DNA from: Geobacillus vulcani PSS1
Lineage (GTDB): Bacteria > Bacillota > Bacilli > Bacillales > Anoxybacillaceae
Assembly: GCF_000733845.1 (NCBI RefSeq)
Contig: NZ_JPOI01000001.1
Coordinates: 2,481,001-2,545,000 of the forward strand
Direction: 5' to 3'
Length of the DNA: 64,000 nucleotides
Positions within the stretch are counted from its first letter, which is position 1, and the number at the start of each line of letters is the position of its first letter. The notes under the pieces are model-generated. The model was not told where the DNA came from. It did no database searches and was given only the letters and a program-made list of their open reading frames with translations. Of the stretch, positions 47,660 to 56,495 are shown piece after piece. Made by a program: the position numbers and the translations under genes.

Positions 47660-48985
47660 GTGAAAAAGAAAGCGTTCACATGGCTGGCTTTGTTGATGTT
47701 GATGGCAGGATTGGCGTTGTCCGGTTGTTCTTCTTCGTCTAGTGATTCTGCTAACGGAGGGAAATCCGGAGACGGGAAAATCCATTTGAAGTTCATGCAC
47801 GATTGGCCCAAAGGCAGTTCGACCGCTTACTACAATCTGGTGGAAGAGATTATTAAAGATTATGAAGCGAAACATCCGAATGTCGTCATTGATGTGGAAG
47901 TGCTGAACCCGGATCAATATCGAGATAAATTGAAAGTGCTGGCTGCCTCGAATGAATTGCCTGACGTAGGACTGACATGGTCTAACGGCTTCGCTGAGCC
48001 GTACGCGACCGGCGGACAATTTGCGCCACTAAATGATATAATCGAAAAAGAATTTAAAGACCAGTTCGTACCTGGAACGGTAGAAGCGTATACCTTTAAC
48101 GGCAAATCGTATGCGCTTCCAATGGAGATGAATATTACGTACATTTTCTACAACAAAGAGATTTTCAAAAAATATGGCCTTCAAGAACCGAAAACGTTCG
48201 AAGATTTGAAAAACATCGGAAAAACGTTGATCAAGCATGGAGTGATTCCGGCAACGGTTGGTTCGAAAGACGGGTGGCCGGCATCGATGTGGTTTATGTA
48301 CCTTGCTGACCGGATCGGCGGCCCGACGATTTTGACGGATGTCATTCAAGGAAAAGTGAAAATGTCCGATCCAGCTATTGTCAAAGCGGCAAAAGAAGTT
48401 CAAAACCTTGTTGACATGGGCTTTTTTGTGAAAGGAAATACAGCCTTCTCCAATGACGATGCCAAAGGCTATTTCCTCAACGAAAAAGCGGCTATGTTCC
48501 TAACGGCGACATGGGAGTTGCCCAACTTTACGACCAGCCCGGATGTCCCGCAAGAGTTTAAAGACAAAGTCGGTTACTTTAAATTCCCGCTGTATGAAGG
48601 CGGAAAAGGCACGGATATCAACAGCTATGTCGGTGGTCCTGGCTTAGGCGCGTTTGTTGCGGAAAATTCCAAGCATAAGGAACAAGCGAAAGACTTCGCG
48701 GTGTACCTTGTCAAAGAATGGGGCAAACGCTCAGTGGAAGGCGCAGGAATTTTACCGGCCACGAAGGTGAATACGGAAGGATTGAACGTGCCGAAAATGT
48801 ATCTGGATGTGTTGCATGACATCAATAACGCCACCAACATTACGACTTGGTTTGACACCCAAGCGAGCCCGAATGTTTCCGAACTGCATCATGACTTAAT
48901 GACAGCCTTGTTTGGGAAACAAATCACTCCAGAAGAATTTGCAAAACAGCATGATGAAGCGCTGGCTGAGGAAGCCAATAAATAA
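47660..48985 (+). CDS. xynE: XynE: xylo-oligosaccharide-binding lipoprotein
   Basis: A 441-residue SBP family 1 lipoprotein. The signal peptide ends in 'ALSGCSS' and a serine-rich linker follows. 'FMHDWPKGSSTAYYNLVEEIIKDYEAKHPNVVIDVE' and 'YALPMEMNITYIFYNKEIFKKYGL' are typical of oligosaccharide importers. The GTG at 47660 lies after GAAGGGGGTACAGTTT. A stem-loop follows the gene, then the two permease genes. Position next to xynDC supports xylo-oligosaccharides as substrate. Confidence 0.9.
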   Translation: MKKKAFTWLALLMLMAGLALSGCSSSSSDSANGGKSGDGKIHLKFMHDWPKGSSTAYYNLVEEIIKDYEAKHPNVVIDVEVLNPDQYRDKLKVLAASNELPDVGLTWSNGFAEPYATGGQFAPLNDIIEKEFKDQFVPGTVEAYTFNGKSYALPMEMNITYIFYNKEIFKKYGLQEPKTFEDLKNIGKTLIKHGVIPATVGSKDGWPASMWFMYLADRIGGPTILTDVIQGKVKMSDPAIVKAAKEVQNLVDMGFFVKGNTAFSNDDAKGYFLNEKAAMFLTATWELPNFTTSPDVPQEFKDKVGYFKFPLYEGGKGTDINSYVGGPGLGAFVAENSKHKEQAKDFAVYLVKEWGKRSVEGAGILPATKVNTEGLNVPKMYLDVLHDINNATNITTWFDTQASPNVSELHHDLMTALFGKQITPEEFAKQHDEALAEEANK

Positions 48986-49000
48986 AAAAATGCGCACTTT

Positions 49001-49034
49001 GGGGGCATCAGTGGTAACCTATGCCCCCTTATTT
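49001..49034 (+). other. Stem-loop between xynE and xynF
   Basis: GGGGGCAT and ATGCCCCC form a perfect 8-bp stem around 12 bases, followed by TTATTT. It may act as a partial terminator lowering permease expression relative to the binding protein. Confidence 0.75.
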
Positions 49035-49055
49035 GCAAAGAAGGAGTTATCAGCA

Positions 49056-49925
49056 ATGAAAAACGTCATGTCCAATAAAACAGCCATAATTCTTTATGTT
49101 CTGCCGTCGCTTCTTCTCGTCTTGTTTTTAATTTATATCCCGATTGTGCTGACGGGATATTATGGACTGATGGATTGGAGCGGGGTAGGCCAGATGAAGT
49201 TCATCGGCCTGGAAAATTATAAAAAGCTGGTCCATGATCAACTGTTTTGGGAAAGCACATGGCACTCCGTCTTGTTGGCGTTATTTTCCGTTCTCAGCTT
49301 GATCGGCTATTTAATCGTTTCTTTACTATTGGCCAGCAAGCTGAAGGGAGCGAATCTGTTTCGAAAAATTTACATTATCCCGATGCTCATGTCGTCGGTC
49401 GCCATTGCTCAGCTTTGGATGAAGATTTTTGATCCGATGAACGGATTGATCAACAGCTTGTTATCGATGATAGGGGTAAAGGAAACTCCGCTTTGGTTGG
49501 CCGATCCTCAGATGGCGTTGTATTCGGTGTTCATTCCGATTGTTTGGCAGTATGCGGGATTTTACATCATCATCATGTATGCCGCTTTGATCAATGTACC
49601 TCAAGAATTGATTGAGGCGGCAAGAATCGATGGCGCCAATGCTTTTCAAATCGCCTATAAAATTAAAGTGCCTCTTATTTCTGGAGTGTTAAAAGTATTG
49701 GTGATTCTAGCCGTTGTGGGGTCTTTGAAATATTTTGATTTGATTTACGTCATGACCGGAGGCGGCCCGGGGCATGCTACGGAAGTCATTGCTTCTTATA
49801 TGTATAAAGAAGCGTTTGGGAAGTTCAACTTTGGGTATGGAAGTGCCATCGGGTTTGGGTTGCTGATCCTTAGCATGGGAGCGACATGGGTGATTCAAAA
49901 AATGTTGAGAGTAAATCAGGGATAA
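49056..49925 (+). CDS. xynF: XynF: ABC sugar permease (MalF-like)
   Basis: A 289-residue permease with six helices. The EAA loop is 'ELIEAARIDGANAFQIAYKIKVPLI'. ATG 49056 follows AAGGAGTTATCAGCA; the frame is open upstream through the xynE end but that is not family sequence. It forms the membrane channel for xylo-oligosaccharides with XynG. No ATPase gene accompanies it. Confidence 0.92.
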   Translation: MKNVMSNKTAIILYVLPSLLLVLFLIYIPIVLTGYYGLMDWSGVGQMKFIGLENYKKLVHDQLFWESTWHSVLLALFSVLSLIGYLIVSLLLASKLKGANLFRKIYIIPMLMSSVAIAQLWMKIFDPMNGLINSLLSMIGVKETPLWLADPQMALYSVFIPIVWQYAGFYIIIMYAALINVPQELIEAARIDGANAFQIAYKIKVPLISGVLKVLVILAVVGSLKYFDLIYVMTGGGPGHATEVIASYMYKEAFGKFNFGYGSAIGFGLLILSMGATWVIQKMLRVNQG

Positions 49926-49939
49926 AAGGAGAATTGACC

Positions 49940-50806
49940 ATGAGAGAAGCAAACATCGCAAATACCGAACATCGTTCTCCTTTACGGCGAATAGCAATAG
50001 CGATTCTTTATGCTGTATTGATCGCTGTCGCGCTTCTTCAATTATACCCGTTAGTATGGCTATTCTTGCTGTCGTTGAAAACGAATCAAGAAGTATTTGG
50101 AATGTCTCCCTTCGCTTTGCCGAAATCTCCGCGGTGGGAAAATTATATCAATGCGTGGTTTGATGGGGGGATTAACCAATACTTTTTCAATAGTGTCTGG
50201 TATACGATTGTTGCTGTTGTATTGACGTTGATTTTAGCCAGCTTTGTCACTTTTGCCTTGACGAGAATGGAGTGGAAATTCAAAGGCGCGGTGTTGGCCT
50301 TGTTTATGATTGCTTACATGATTCCGCTTCATTCGACACTCATCCCATTGTTTAATATTTACAATAAAATCAATTTGATCGATAATCCGATTTCGATTAT
50401 TCTCTCCTATACGACATTCAATTTGCCGATTACGATTATGATTTTGTTAGGATTTTATCAGTCATTGCCGCGGGAAATCGAGGAAGCAGCAGTAATGGAT
50501 GGCTGCTCTGTTCATCGCATTTTTTTCCGCATCACCTTGCCAATGACGACGCCTGTTCTCGCTACTACCGCGATTATCAACATGATTTACAATTGGAATG
50601 AGTTTGTGTTTGTCAACACGTTCATCAGTTCGGAAAAATGGAAAACGATCACAGTCGGAGTCAACAATTTTGTCGGTCAATATCTCACTGACTGGGGCGC
50701 GATCGGCGCGACTTTGGTAATCAGCATTTTGCCGATCTTGATTGTGTATTTATTCTTGAGCGATCGAATTATTGAAGGACTCGTGGCTGGTTCGGTAAAA
50801 GGGTGA
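49940..50806 (+). CDS. xynG: XynG: ABC sugar permease (MalG-like)
   Basis: A 288-residue permease with six helices and the EAA loop 'EIEEAAVMDGCSVHRIFFRITLPMTTP'. The C-terminus 'DRIIEGLVAGSVKG' is typical of the subunit. ATG 49940 follows AAAGGAGAATTGACC, 14 bases after xynF. A 9-bp hairpin (50798-50821) overlaps its stop codon. It ends the xynEFG unit. Confidence 0.92.
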   Translation: MREANIANTEHRSPLRRIAIAILYAVLIAVALLQLYPLVWLFLLSLKTNQEVFGMSPFALPKSPRWENYINAWFDGGINQYFFNSVWYTIVAVVLTLILASFVTFALTRMEWKFKGAVLALFMIAYMIPLHSTLIPLFNIYNKINLIDNPISIILSYTTFNLPITIMILLGFYQSLPREIEEAAVMDGCSVHRIFFRITLPMTTPVLATTAIINMIYNWNEFVFVNTFISSEKWKTITVGVNNFVGQYLTDWGAIGATLVISILPILIVYLFLSDRIIEGLVAGSVKG

Positions 50807-50821
50807 TGTTCTTCACCCTTT
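50798..50821 (+). terminator. Hairpin overlapping the xynG stop
   Basis: AAAGGGTGA and TCACCCTTT form a perfect stem around TGTTCT, with the TGA stop inside the left arm. No T-run follows, so termination may be incomplete. Confidence 0.6.
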
Positions 50822-50997
50822 GGCGCGACAATCACATCGGTGAGCGGTGATGTTCATCGCCGGATGAGAACCAGGCCAACCGTTTCTCATGGTTCTTGTC
50901 TGTGAAAAGCGTCATGTTTATGCTCGGGGTGAGAAGCAATGGTTGCTCATGAATGTTTTGCGCTTTGGCTGGTTGATAGATTTGTTTGTTTGTGTTA

Positions 50998-51026
50998 TAT
51001 ACAAACTATTTAGAACGTAGTATGAT
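50998..51026 (+). promoter_or_regulatory. Promoter of the second mutarotase operon, sharing a motif with xynD
   Basis: TATACA (50998-51003), 17 bases, TATGAT (51021-51026). TATACAAACTATTTAGAA here differs by one base from the motif at 44959-44976, and a GTTTGT-type run precedes both. The poor -35 suggests an activator. Confidence 0.6.
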
Positions 51027-51071
51027 AAAAATGAATCAAACATGTTCGTCATTTTGGAAGGGGGGAGAGGA

Positions 51072-52121
51072 GTGCGGATTGCAACAAAACCATGGTCTCG
51101 CTTCAACGGAAAAGAGGTTCTGTTATTCACGTTGACAAATGAATATGGCATGGAACTGTCGGCGACAAACTACGGATGCATCGTGACAAAACTGCTAGTT
51201 CCTGACCGAAACGGCAACATCGAAAATGTCGTGCTCGGGTTTGACCGGTTTGAACCGTATATCGAAAACGCGCCGTACTTTGGCGCGGTCATCGGCCGCG
51301 TGGCGGGGCGCATTTGCGGGGCGAGCTTCGAACTCGATGGAATCACGTATCAATTGGCGAAAAACGAAAACAACAACCATCTGCACGGTGGTCCGAATGG
51401 CTTCCATCACGTGCTTTGGCAGGCTGAGACCGTTCAACGCGATGATGCGGTCGGCGTCGTTTTTTCGTACACAAGCCCGGACGGGGAGGAAGGGTATCCG
51501 GGAACTTTGGAAGTGCAAGTGGCGTACTGGCTGAACAATGACAACGAATGGACGGTGACGTACCGAGCCCGTTCGGACAAAACGACGCTGCTCAACGTGA
51601 CGAATCATACGTATTTTAACTTGAGCGGCAACGGCAAGCGGGATATTTTGGACCATGCGCTGACGATCCAAAGCTCGCGTGTGCTCGAGCTAAATGAGCA
51701 ACTGATTCCGACCGGGCGCGTCTTGGATGTCGCCGGCACGCCGTTTGACTTGCGGCACGGAAAGATGATCCGGGAGGCGGTTGCATCCGGGCATCCGCAA
51801 ATCGAACTCGTCGGCGGGGGCTATGACCATCCGTTTTGGCTCGACCGGCATCATGACAAGGAAATCGTTCTTGCCGACCGAGAGAGCGGACGAACGTTGA
51901 CGGTGGAGACGGACGAAGTCGGCGTGGTCGTGTACACATCGAACCAGTTGCCGGAAGGAATGGATGTAGGCGGCGTGCCGTCGCGGAAACATCTCGGCAT
52001 TTGCTTAGAAACGCAAGGGTTGCCGGATGCGATTCATCATCCGCAGTTTCCCTCGATCGTATTGCCGGCTGGCAAGGAGCGGGTATCAACGACGGTCTAT
52101 CGGTTTGGCATCGCCGAATAA
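51072..52121 (+). CDS. Aldose 1-epimerase (mutarotase), copy 2
   Basis: A 349-residue GalM-family mutarotase with the same catalytic motifs as copy 1 ('NHLHGGPNGFH', 'NHTYFNLSG', 'CLETQGLPDA'). GTG at 51072 is preferred because GGGGGGAGAGGA precedes it; the ATG at 51042 lies about 9 bases after the expected transcription start. From 51198 on it is nearly identical to copy 1 (14 differences in about 303 residues by eye). It probably serves xylose or xylo-oligosaccharide anomers and leads the operon with the deacetylase and GH52 genes. Confidence 0.92.
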   Translation: MRIATKPWSRFNGKEVLLFTLTNEYGMELSATNYGCIVTKLLVPDRNGNIENVVLGFDRFEPYIENAPYFGAVIGRVAGRICGASFELDGITYQLAKNENNNHLHGGPNGFHHVLWQAETVQRDDAVGVVFSYTSPDGEEGYPGTLEVQVAYWLNNDNEWTVTYRARSDKTTLLNVTNHTYFNLSGNGKRDILDHALTIQSSRVLELNEQLIPTGRVLDVAGTPFDLRHGKMIREAVASGHPQIELVGGGYDHPFWLDRHHDKEIVLADRESGRTLTVETDEVGVVVYTSNQLPEGMDVGGVPSRKHLGICLETQGLPDAIHHPQFPSIVLPAGKERVSTTVYRFGIAE

Positions 52122-52137
52122 AGAGAGGGAGAAGATC

Positions 52138-52767
52138 ATGTTGCAGCCGAAGATGATTGAATGTGTTGAGACGCCTCATAAAGTGGTTGCCATAACGTTT
52201 GATGACGGCCCGAATCCAGTTTATACATTTGACGTTTTAGAAATATTGGAAAAGGTATCCGGAAAGGCTACCTTTTTTATGATTGGCAGTCATATGGAAA
52301 AGTATCCAGAAGTGGTGGAAACCGTCGAGGCACAAGGCCATGAAATCGGCAACCATACGTATTCTCATGCCAATCTGACTTCCGTGCCGAAAGACGAAAT
52401 TTTACAAGAAATCGGGAAGGCGGATGCGATCATCGCTGAGATGACCGGTACAAAGGCCGCTGTCTTCCGTCCTCCTTATCTTAACTATAACGAAACGGTC
52501 GTTTCGCTCTGCAGTCATTTCGGCTACCAAATGATCGGCGCGCTCAATACCGATGCGCGAGACTGGGAGCAACCGGGCGTTGATTATATTGTTCGAAAGA
52601 CTCGCGGCCATATAAAAAACGGGAGCATCCTCCTTTTTCATGATGGATTTGGGGATCGCTCACAAACGATCGAAGCCGTCCGTATCCTTGCAGCCGAGTT
52701 GCATGCGCAAGGGTACAAGCTGGCTACGGTCAGCGAATTGCTGGAACTGCAGGGCGGAAGCGGCTGA
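52138..52767 (+). CDS. Polysaccharide deacetylase-family protein (CE4), cytoplasmic
   Basis: A 209-residue NodB-fold deacetylase. Motif 1 'TFDDGPNP' (catalytic base Asp, metal Asp), motif 2 'HTYSH' (metal histidines), motif 3 'RPPY', and motif 5 'ILLFHD' are all present. No signal peptide or anchor precedes the domain. GAGAGGGAGAAGATC precedes the ATG at 52138. It lies between a mutarotase and the GH52 xylosidase, where an intracellular acetyl esterase would be useful. It could remove acetyl groups from imported xylo-oligosaccharides; no direct evidence for that exists in the sequence. Confidence 0.85.
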   Translation: MLQPKMIECVETPHKVVAITFDDGPNPVYTFDVLEILEKVSGKATFFMIGSHMEKYPEVVETVEAQGHEIGNHTYSHANLTSVPKDEILQEIGKADAIIAEMTGTKAAVFRPPYLNYNETVVSLCSHFGYQMIGALNTDARDWEQPGVDYIVRKTRGHIKNGSILLFHDGFGDRSQTIEAVRILAAELHAQGYKLATVSELLELQGGSG

Positions 52768-52816
52768 TGTTCTAATCTGATGATGTGCATAGTGAAAAAG
52801 GGAGAGTGAGTGATTC

Positions 52817-54934
52817 ATGCCAACCAATCAATTTTTCAACGCCCACCACTCACCGGTTGGAGCGTTTGCCAGCTTTACATTAGGGTTTCCAGGAAAAAGC
52901 GGGGGATTGGATCTTGAACTCGCCCGTCCCCCGCGGCAAAACGTATTGATTGGTGTCGAATCGTTACATGAATCGGGCTTATATCATGTCCTTCCGTTTT
53001 TGGAAACAGACGAAGAAGATGAAAGCAAACGGTATGACATCGAAAATCCCGACCCGAATCCGCAAAAACCGAACATTCTAATCCCATTTGCCAAAGAGGC
53101 GATTCAACGTGAATTTCATGTGGCCACAGATACATGGAAGGCTGGAGATTTAACGTTTACGATTTATTCTCCTGTAAAAGCGGTGCCAGATCCGGAAACC
53201 GCGGACGAGGAAGAACTCAAGCTGGCGTTGGTTCCAGCTGTCATCGTGGAGATGACGATTGATAATACAAATGGAACAAAGGCCCGGCGGGCGTTTTTCG
53301 GGTTCGAAGGCACCGATCCGTATACTTCGATGCGGCGGATCGATGACACATGCCCGCAACTGCGCGGGGTTGGGCAAGGGCGAATGGTTGGCATCGTTTC
53401 CAAAGACGAGGATGTTCGCTCCGCGTTGCATTTTAGCATGGAAGATATTTTAACGGCACAGCTGGAAGAAAACTGGACGTTTGGGCTTGGCAAAGTGGGC
53501 GCCTTAATTGTCGATGTGCTGGCAGGCGAAAAGAAAACTTATCAATTTGCGGTTTGTTTTTACCGAGGCGGGTACGTGACGGCGGGAATGGATGCTTCCT
53601 ATTTTTATACCCGTTTCTTTCAAAATATTGAGGAAGTCGGCCTTTATGCCCTGGAGCAGGCGGAAGTATTGAAGGAGCAATCGTTCCGTTCCAATAAGCT
53701 GATTGAAAAAGAATGGCTGTCCGATGATCAAACATTTATGATGGCGCACGCCATTCGCAGCTACTACGGCAATACGCAGCTGTTAGAGCACGAGGGGAAA
53801 CCGATTTGGGTGGTCAACGAAGGCGAGTACCGGATGATGAATACGTTTGATTTGACCGTTGACCAACTCTTTTTTGAACTGAAACTGAATCCATGGACGG
53901 TCAAAAATGTTCTCGATTTGTACGTCGAGCGCTACAGTTACGAGGATCGCGTTCGTTTTCCGGGAGAAGAGACAGAATATCCGGGCGGCATCAGTTTTAC
54001 TCACGACATGGGAGTAGCCAATACGTTCTCGCGCCCGCACTACTCGTCATACGAGCTGTATGGCATTAGCGGCTGCTTCTCGCACATGACGCACGAACAG
54101 CTTGTCAACTGGGTGCTTTGCGCGGCGGTGTACATTGAACAAACGAAAGACTGGGCATGGCGCGACAAGCGGCTTGCTATTTTGGAGCAATGCCTAGAAA
54201 GCATGGTTCGCCGCGATCATCCCGATCCGGAACAACGAAATGGCGTAATGGGACTCGACAGCACCCGCACGATGGGCGGGGCGGAAATTACGACATATGA
54301 CAGTTTGGACGTTTCCCTCGGCCAAGCCCGCAACAATTTATATTTAGCAGGTAAATGTTGGGCGGCCTATGTAGCGCTTGAGAAATTGTTCCGTGATGTC
54401 GGCAAGGAAGAATTGGCCGCACTGGCGGGAGAGCAGGCGGAAAAATGCGCCGCGACGATCGTCAGCCATGTAACCGATGACGGGTATATTCCGGCGGTCA
54501 TGGGAGAAGGAAACGACTCAAAAATCATTCCCGCCATTGAGGGACTTGTGTTCCCTTATTTCACCAATTGCCATGAGGCCTTGGACGAAAACGGACGCTT
54601 TGGAGCATATATTCAAGCGTTGCGCAACCATTTGCAATACGTGTTGCGGGAAGGAATTTGCCTGTTCCCGGATGGAGGCTGGAAAATTTCTTCAACGAGC
54701 AACAACTCTTGGTTAAGCAAAATTTACCTATGTCAGTTCATTGCCCGTCATATTTTAGGCTGGGAATGGGATGAACAAGGCAAACGGGCCGATGCCGCCC
54801 ATGTCGCTTGGCTCACCCATCCGACATTATCCATTTGGAGCTGGAGTGATCAAATCATCGCGGGTGAAATTACCGGCAGCAAATATTACCCGCGCGGCGT
54901 GACAAGTATTTTGTGGCTTGAGGAGGGAGAATAA
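52817..54934 (+). CDS. xynB2: Beta-xylosidase GH52 (XynB2)
   Basis: A 705-residue intracellular beta-xylosidase of family GH52, the same length as the T-6 enzyme. The nucleophile E335 is in 'WVVNEGEYRMMN'; the acid/base aspartate is expected in 'EITTYDSLDVSLGQ'. It lacks a signal peptide. GGGAGAGTGAGTGATTC precedes the ATG. It acts on xylo-oligosaccharides imported by XynEFG, and the xylanase gene begins three bases after its stop. Confidence 0.95.
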   Translation: MPTNQFFNAHHSPVGAFASFTLGFPGKSGGLDLELARPPRQNVLIGVESLHESGLYHVLPFLETDEEDESKRYDIENPDPNPQKPNILIPFAKEAIQREFHVATDTWKAGDLTFTIYSPVKAVPDPETADEEELKLALVPAVIVEMTIDNTNGTKARRAFFGFEGTDPYTSMRRIDDTCPQLRGVGQGRMVGIVSKDEDVRSALHFSMEDILTAQLEENWTFGLGKVGALIVDVLAGEKKTYQFAVCFYRGGYVTAGMDASYFYTRFFQNIEEVGLYALEQAEVLKEQSFRSNKLIEKEWLSDDQTFMMAHAIRSYYGNTQLLEHEGKPIWVVNEGEYRMMNTFDLTVDQLFFELKLNPWTVKNVLDLYVERYSYEDRVRFPGEETEYPGGISFTHDMGVANTFSRPHYSSYELYGISGCFSHMTHEQLVNWVLCAAVYIEQTKDWAWRDKRLAILEQCLESMVRRDHPDPEQRNGVMGLDSTRTMGGAEITTYDSLDVSLGQARNNLYLAGKCWAAYVALEKLFRDVGKEELAALAGEQAEKCAATIVSHVTDDGYIPAVMGEGNDSKIIPAIEGLVFPYFTNCHEALDENGRFGAYIQALRNHLQYVLREGICLFPDGGWKISSTSNNSWLSKIYLCQFIARHILGWEWDEQGKRADAAHVAWLTHPTLSIWSWSDQIIAGEITGSKYYPRGVTSILWLEEGE

Positions 54935-54936
54935 CG

Positions 54937-55932
54937 ATGTGCTCATCCATCCCGTCCCTTCGCGAAGTGTTTGCCAATGATTTTCGCATCGGGGCAGCAG
55001 TCAATCCAGTGACGCTAGAAGCCCAACAATCGCTGTTGATCCGCCATGTAAACAGCCTTACCGCCGAAAACCATATGAAGTTTGAACATCTTCAGCCAGA
55101 GGAGGGGCGGTTTACGTTCGACATCGCCGATCAAATCATCGACTTCGCCCGTTCTCATCACATGGCCGTTCGCGGACATACGCTCGTATGGCATAACCAA
55201 ACCCCGAGCTGGGTGTTTCAAGACAGCCAAGGGCATTTCGTCGGCAGAGATGTGTTGCTGGAACGGATGAAATCTCATATCTCCACGGTTGTACAGCGAT
55301 ACAAAGGGAAAGTCTATTGTTGGGATGTCGTCAACGAAGCGGTCGCCGATGAGGGGAGCGAATGGCTGCGCTCCTCAACGTGGCGACAAATCATCGGCGA
55401 TGATTTTATTCAGCAGGCGTTTCTTTATGCCCATGAAGCAGACCCAGAGGCGTTGCTGTTTTACAACGACTATAATGAATGTTTTCCGGAAAAACGCGAG
55501 AAAATTTACACACTAGTAAAATCTTTGCGTGACAAAGGAATTCCCATTCACGGCATCGGCATGCAGGCGCACTGGAGCCTGAACCGCCCGACGCTTGATG
55601 AAATTCGCGCGGCGATTGAGCGATATGCGTCTGTCGGAGTCATTCTCCATATTACCGAACTTGATATATCGATGTTTGAATTTGACGATCATCGAAAGGA
55701 CTTGGCTGCTCCTACAAACGAAATGGTCGAACGGCAGGCAGAGCGGTACGAGCAAATTTTCTCTCTCTTCAAGGAATATCGTGATGTCATTCAAAATGTC
55801 ACGTTTTGGGGAATTGCCGATGACCACACGTGGCTTGACCATTTCCCTGTGCAAGGAAGAAAAAATTGGCCCCTTTTGTTCGATGAACAACACAACCCCA
55901 AACCGGCTTTTTGGCGGGTGGTGAATATGTAA
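54937..55932 (+). CDS. xynA2: Intracellular endo-xylanase GH10 (XynA2)
   Basis: A 331-residue GH10 enzyme with acid/base E134 in 'WDVVNEAVAD' and nucleophile E241 in 'LHITELDIS'. The single compact domain and absence of a signal peptide match the cytoplasmic xylanases that trim imported oligosaccharides. GGAGGGAGAATAACG precedes the ATG. A copy of the 134-bp repeat begins right after its stop codon, followed by a hairpin that may end the operon. Confidence 0.95.
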   Translation: MCSSIPSLREVFANDFRIGAAVNPVTLEAQQSLLIRHVNSLTAENHMKFEHLQPEEGRFTFDIADQIIDFARSHHMAVRGHTLVWHNQTPSWVFQDSQGHFVGRDVLLERMKSHISTVVQRYKGKVYCWDVVNEAVADEGSEWLRSSTWRQIIGDDFIQQAFLYAHEADPEALLFYNDYNECFPEKREKIYTLVKSLRDKGIPIHGIGMQAHWSLNRPTLDEIRAAIERYASVGVILHITELDISMFEFDDHRKDLAAPTNEMVERQAERYEQIFSLFKEYRDVIQNVTFWGIADDHTWLDHFPVQGRKNWPLLFDEQHNPKPAFWRVVNM

Positions 55933-56066
55933 AAGGTTGGTGAAAAACCGCTGTTTTCCTTGATCGATGGGCGAAGGGACGAAAATAGGGGCTGGTGCTG
56001 CCAAGGTTTTTCTACTTGAGAAACGATTCCGGGAAGCGGTTGCGCGAGTCAATCACCTGTCCCCTA
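55933..56066 (-). repeat. 134-bp dispersed repeat, copy B (inverted relative to copy A)
   Basis: The reverse complement of 5353-5486 with about seven mismatches. It begins two bases after the xynA2 stop codon. Both copies lie at the very end of a coding region. No transposase gene is near either copy. Confidence 0.85.
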
Positions 56067-56076
56067 AACATATAGT

Positions 56077-56113
56077 GAAGAGGGGAAAATAGAGCTTAGC
56101 TCTCCCCCTCTTC
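56077..56113 (+). terminator. Hairpin ending the xynB2-xynA2 unit
   Basis: GAAGAGGGG pairs with CCCCTCTTC, with an inner AGAGCT/AGCTCT stem. It is followed by CATTATAATAA rather than a pure T-run, so strength is uncertain. Confidence 0.65.
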
Positions 56114-56142
56114 CATTATAATAAAAAACTTTCAGAAAAGTA

Positions 56143-56171
56143 TTGAATATAGGAAGGGTTTTCTTTATAAT
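56143..56171 (+). promoter_or_regulatory. Sigma-A promoter of the agu operon
   Basis: TTGAAT (56143-56148), a 17-base spacer and TATAAT (56166-56171) form a near-consensus promoter. Confidence 0.82.
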
Positions 56172-56181
56172 GAAGATAAAA

Positions 56182-56195
56182 ACTAGTATACTAGT
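56182..56195. promoter_or_regulatory. Palindromic operator at the aguE promoter (O1)
   Basis: ACTAGTATACTAGT is a perfect 14-base palindrome about 10 bases after the -10 box, a classic repressor position. The GTATAC core resembles operators of GntR-type uronate regulators (UxuR/ExuR). A one-base variant lies in the xynD promoter and an imperfect copy at 56484. Confidence 0.7.
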
Positions 56196-56250
56196 ATTAC
56201 TAGTAAGCAAATATCGTGTAAGATTGTGCATTTGCTTTTTGAACTATATA

Positions 56251-56475
56251 AGTTGCCATTTTGTTTTCCATGGTATTGTTCGCTCTTCTTGTCACCGTGC
56301 CAGCTTGTCAGGTGATAAAGACGGGACATGGAGATCGGAAATTCTTTATTACAACCTATATAGTTGAAATTTTGTTTTTCATCCCACTGATCAACCGCCT
56401 CGTTCGGTCCGATCAAGCCTGTACTTGGATGAAAACCGAAACGAACAATCAGGAATTCTTTATTGCAACGTAGCA
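56251..56475 (+). repeat. Two tandem structured repeat units of about 112 bp
   Basis: Unit 1 (56251-56358) and unit 2 (56362-56475) both begin with AGTTG..ATTTTGTTTT and end with AATTCTTTATT(A/G)CAAC. Unit 2 shares GATGAAAACCGAAACGAA with the unit at 21448. CATCC and GGATG near the middle can pair, so each unit could fold as a hairpin in the aguE leader. Confidence 0.65.
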
Positions 56476-56483
56476 TTTTCAAA

Positions 56484-56495
56484 CTAGTATATTAG
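56484..56495. promoter_or_regulatory. Second operator-like site in the aguE leader (O2)
   Basis: CTAGTATATTAG is an imperfect copy of O1, 301 bases downstream centre to centre. Paired sites could allow a repressor loop. Confidence 0.45.

Noticed and set aside
51616..52179. 187-codon minus-strand ORF, also present over the first mutarotase
   Set aside because: Its repetition is only due to the duplicated mutarotase sequence.
55513..56052. 179-codon minus-strand ORF sharing a peptide with a frame at 5367-5648
   Set aside because: The shared peptide comes from the non-coding 134-bp repeat; the rest is antisense to xynA2.
56143..56367. 74-codon plus-strand ORF in the aguE leader
   Set aside because: It starts at the promoter itself, spans the hairpin repeats and lacks a ribosome site.
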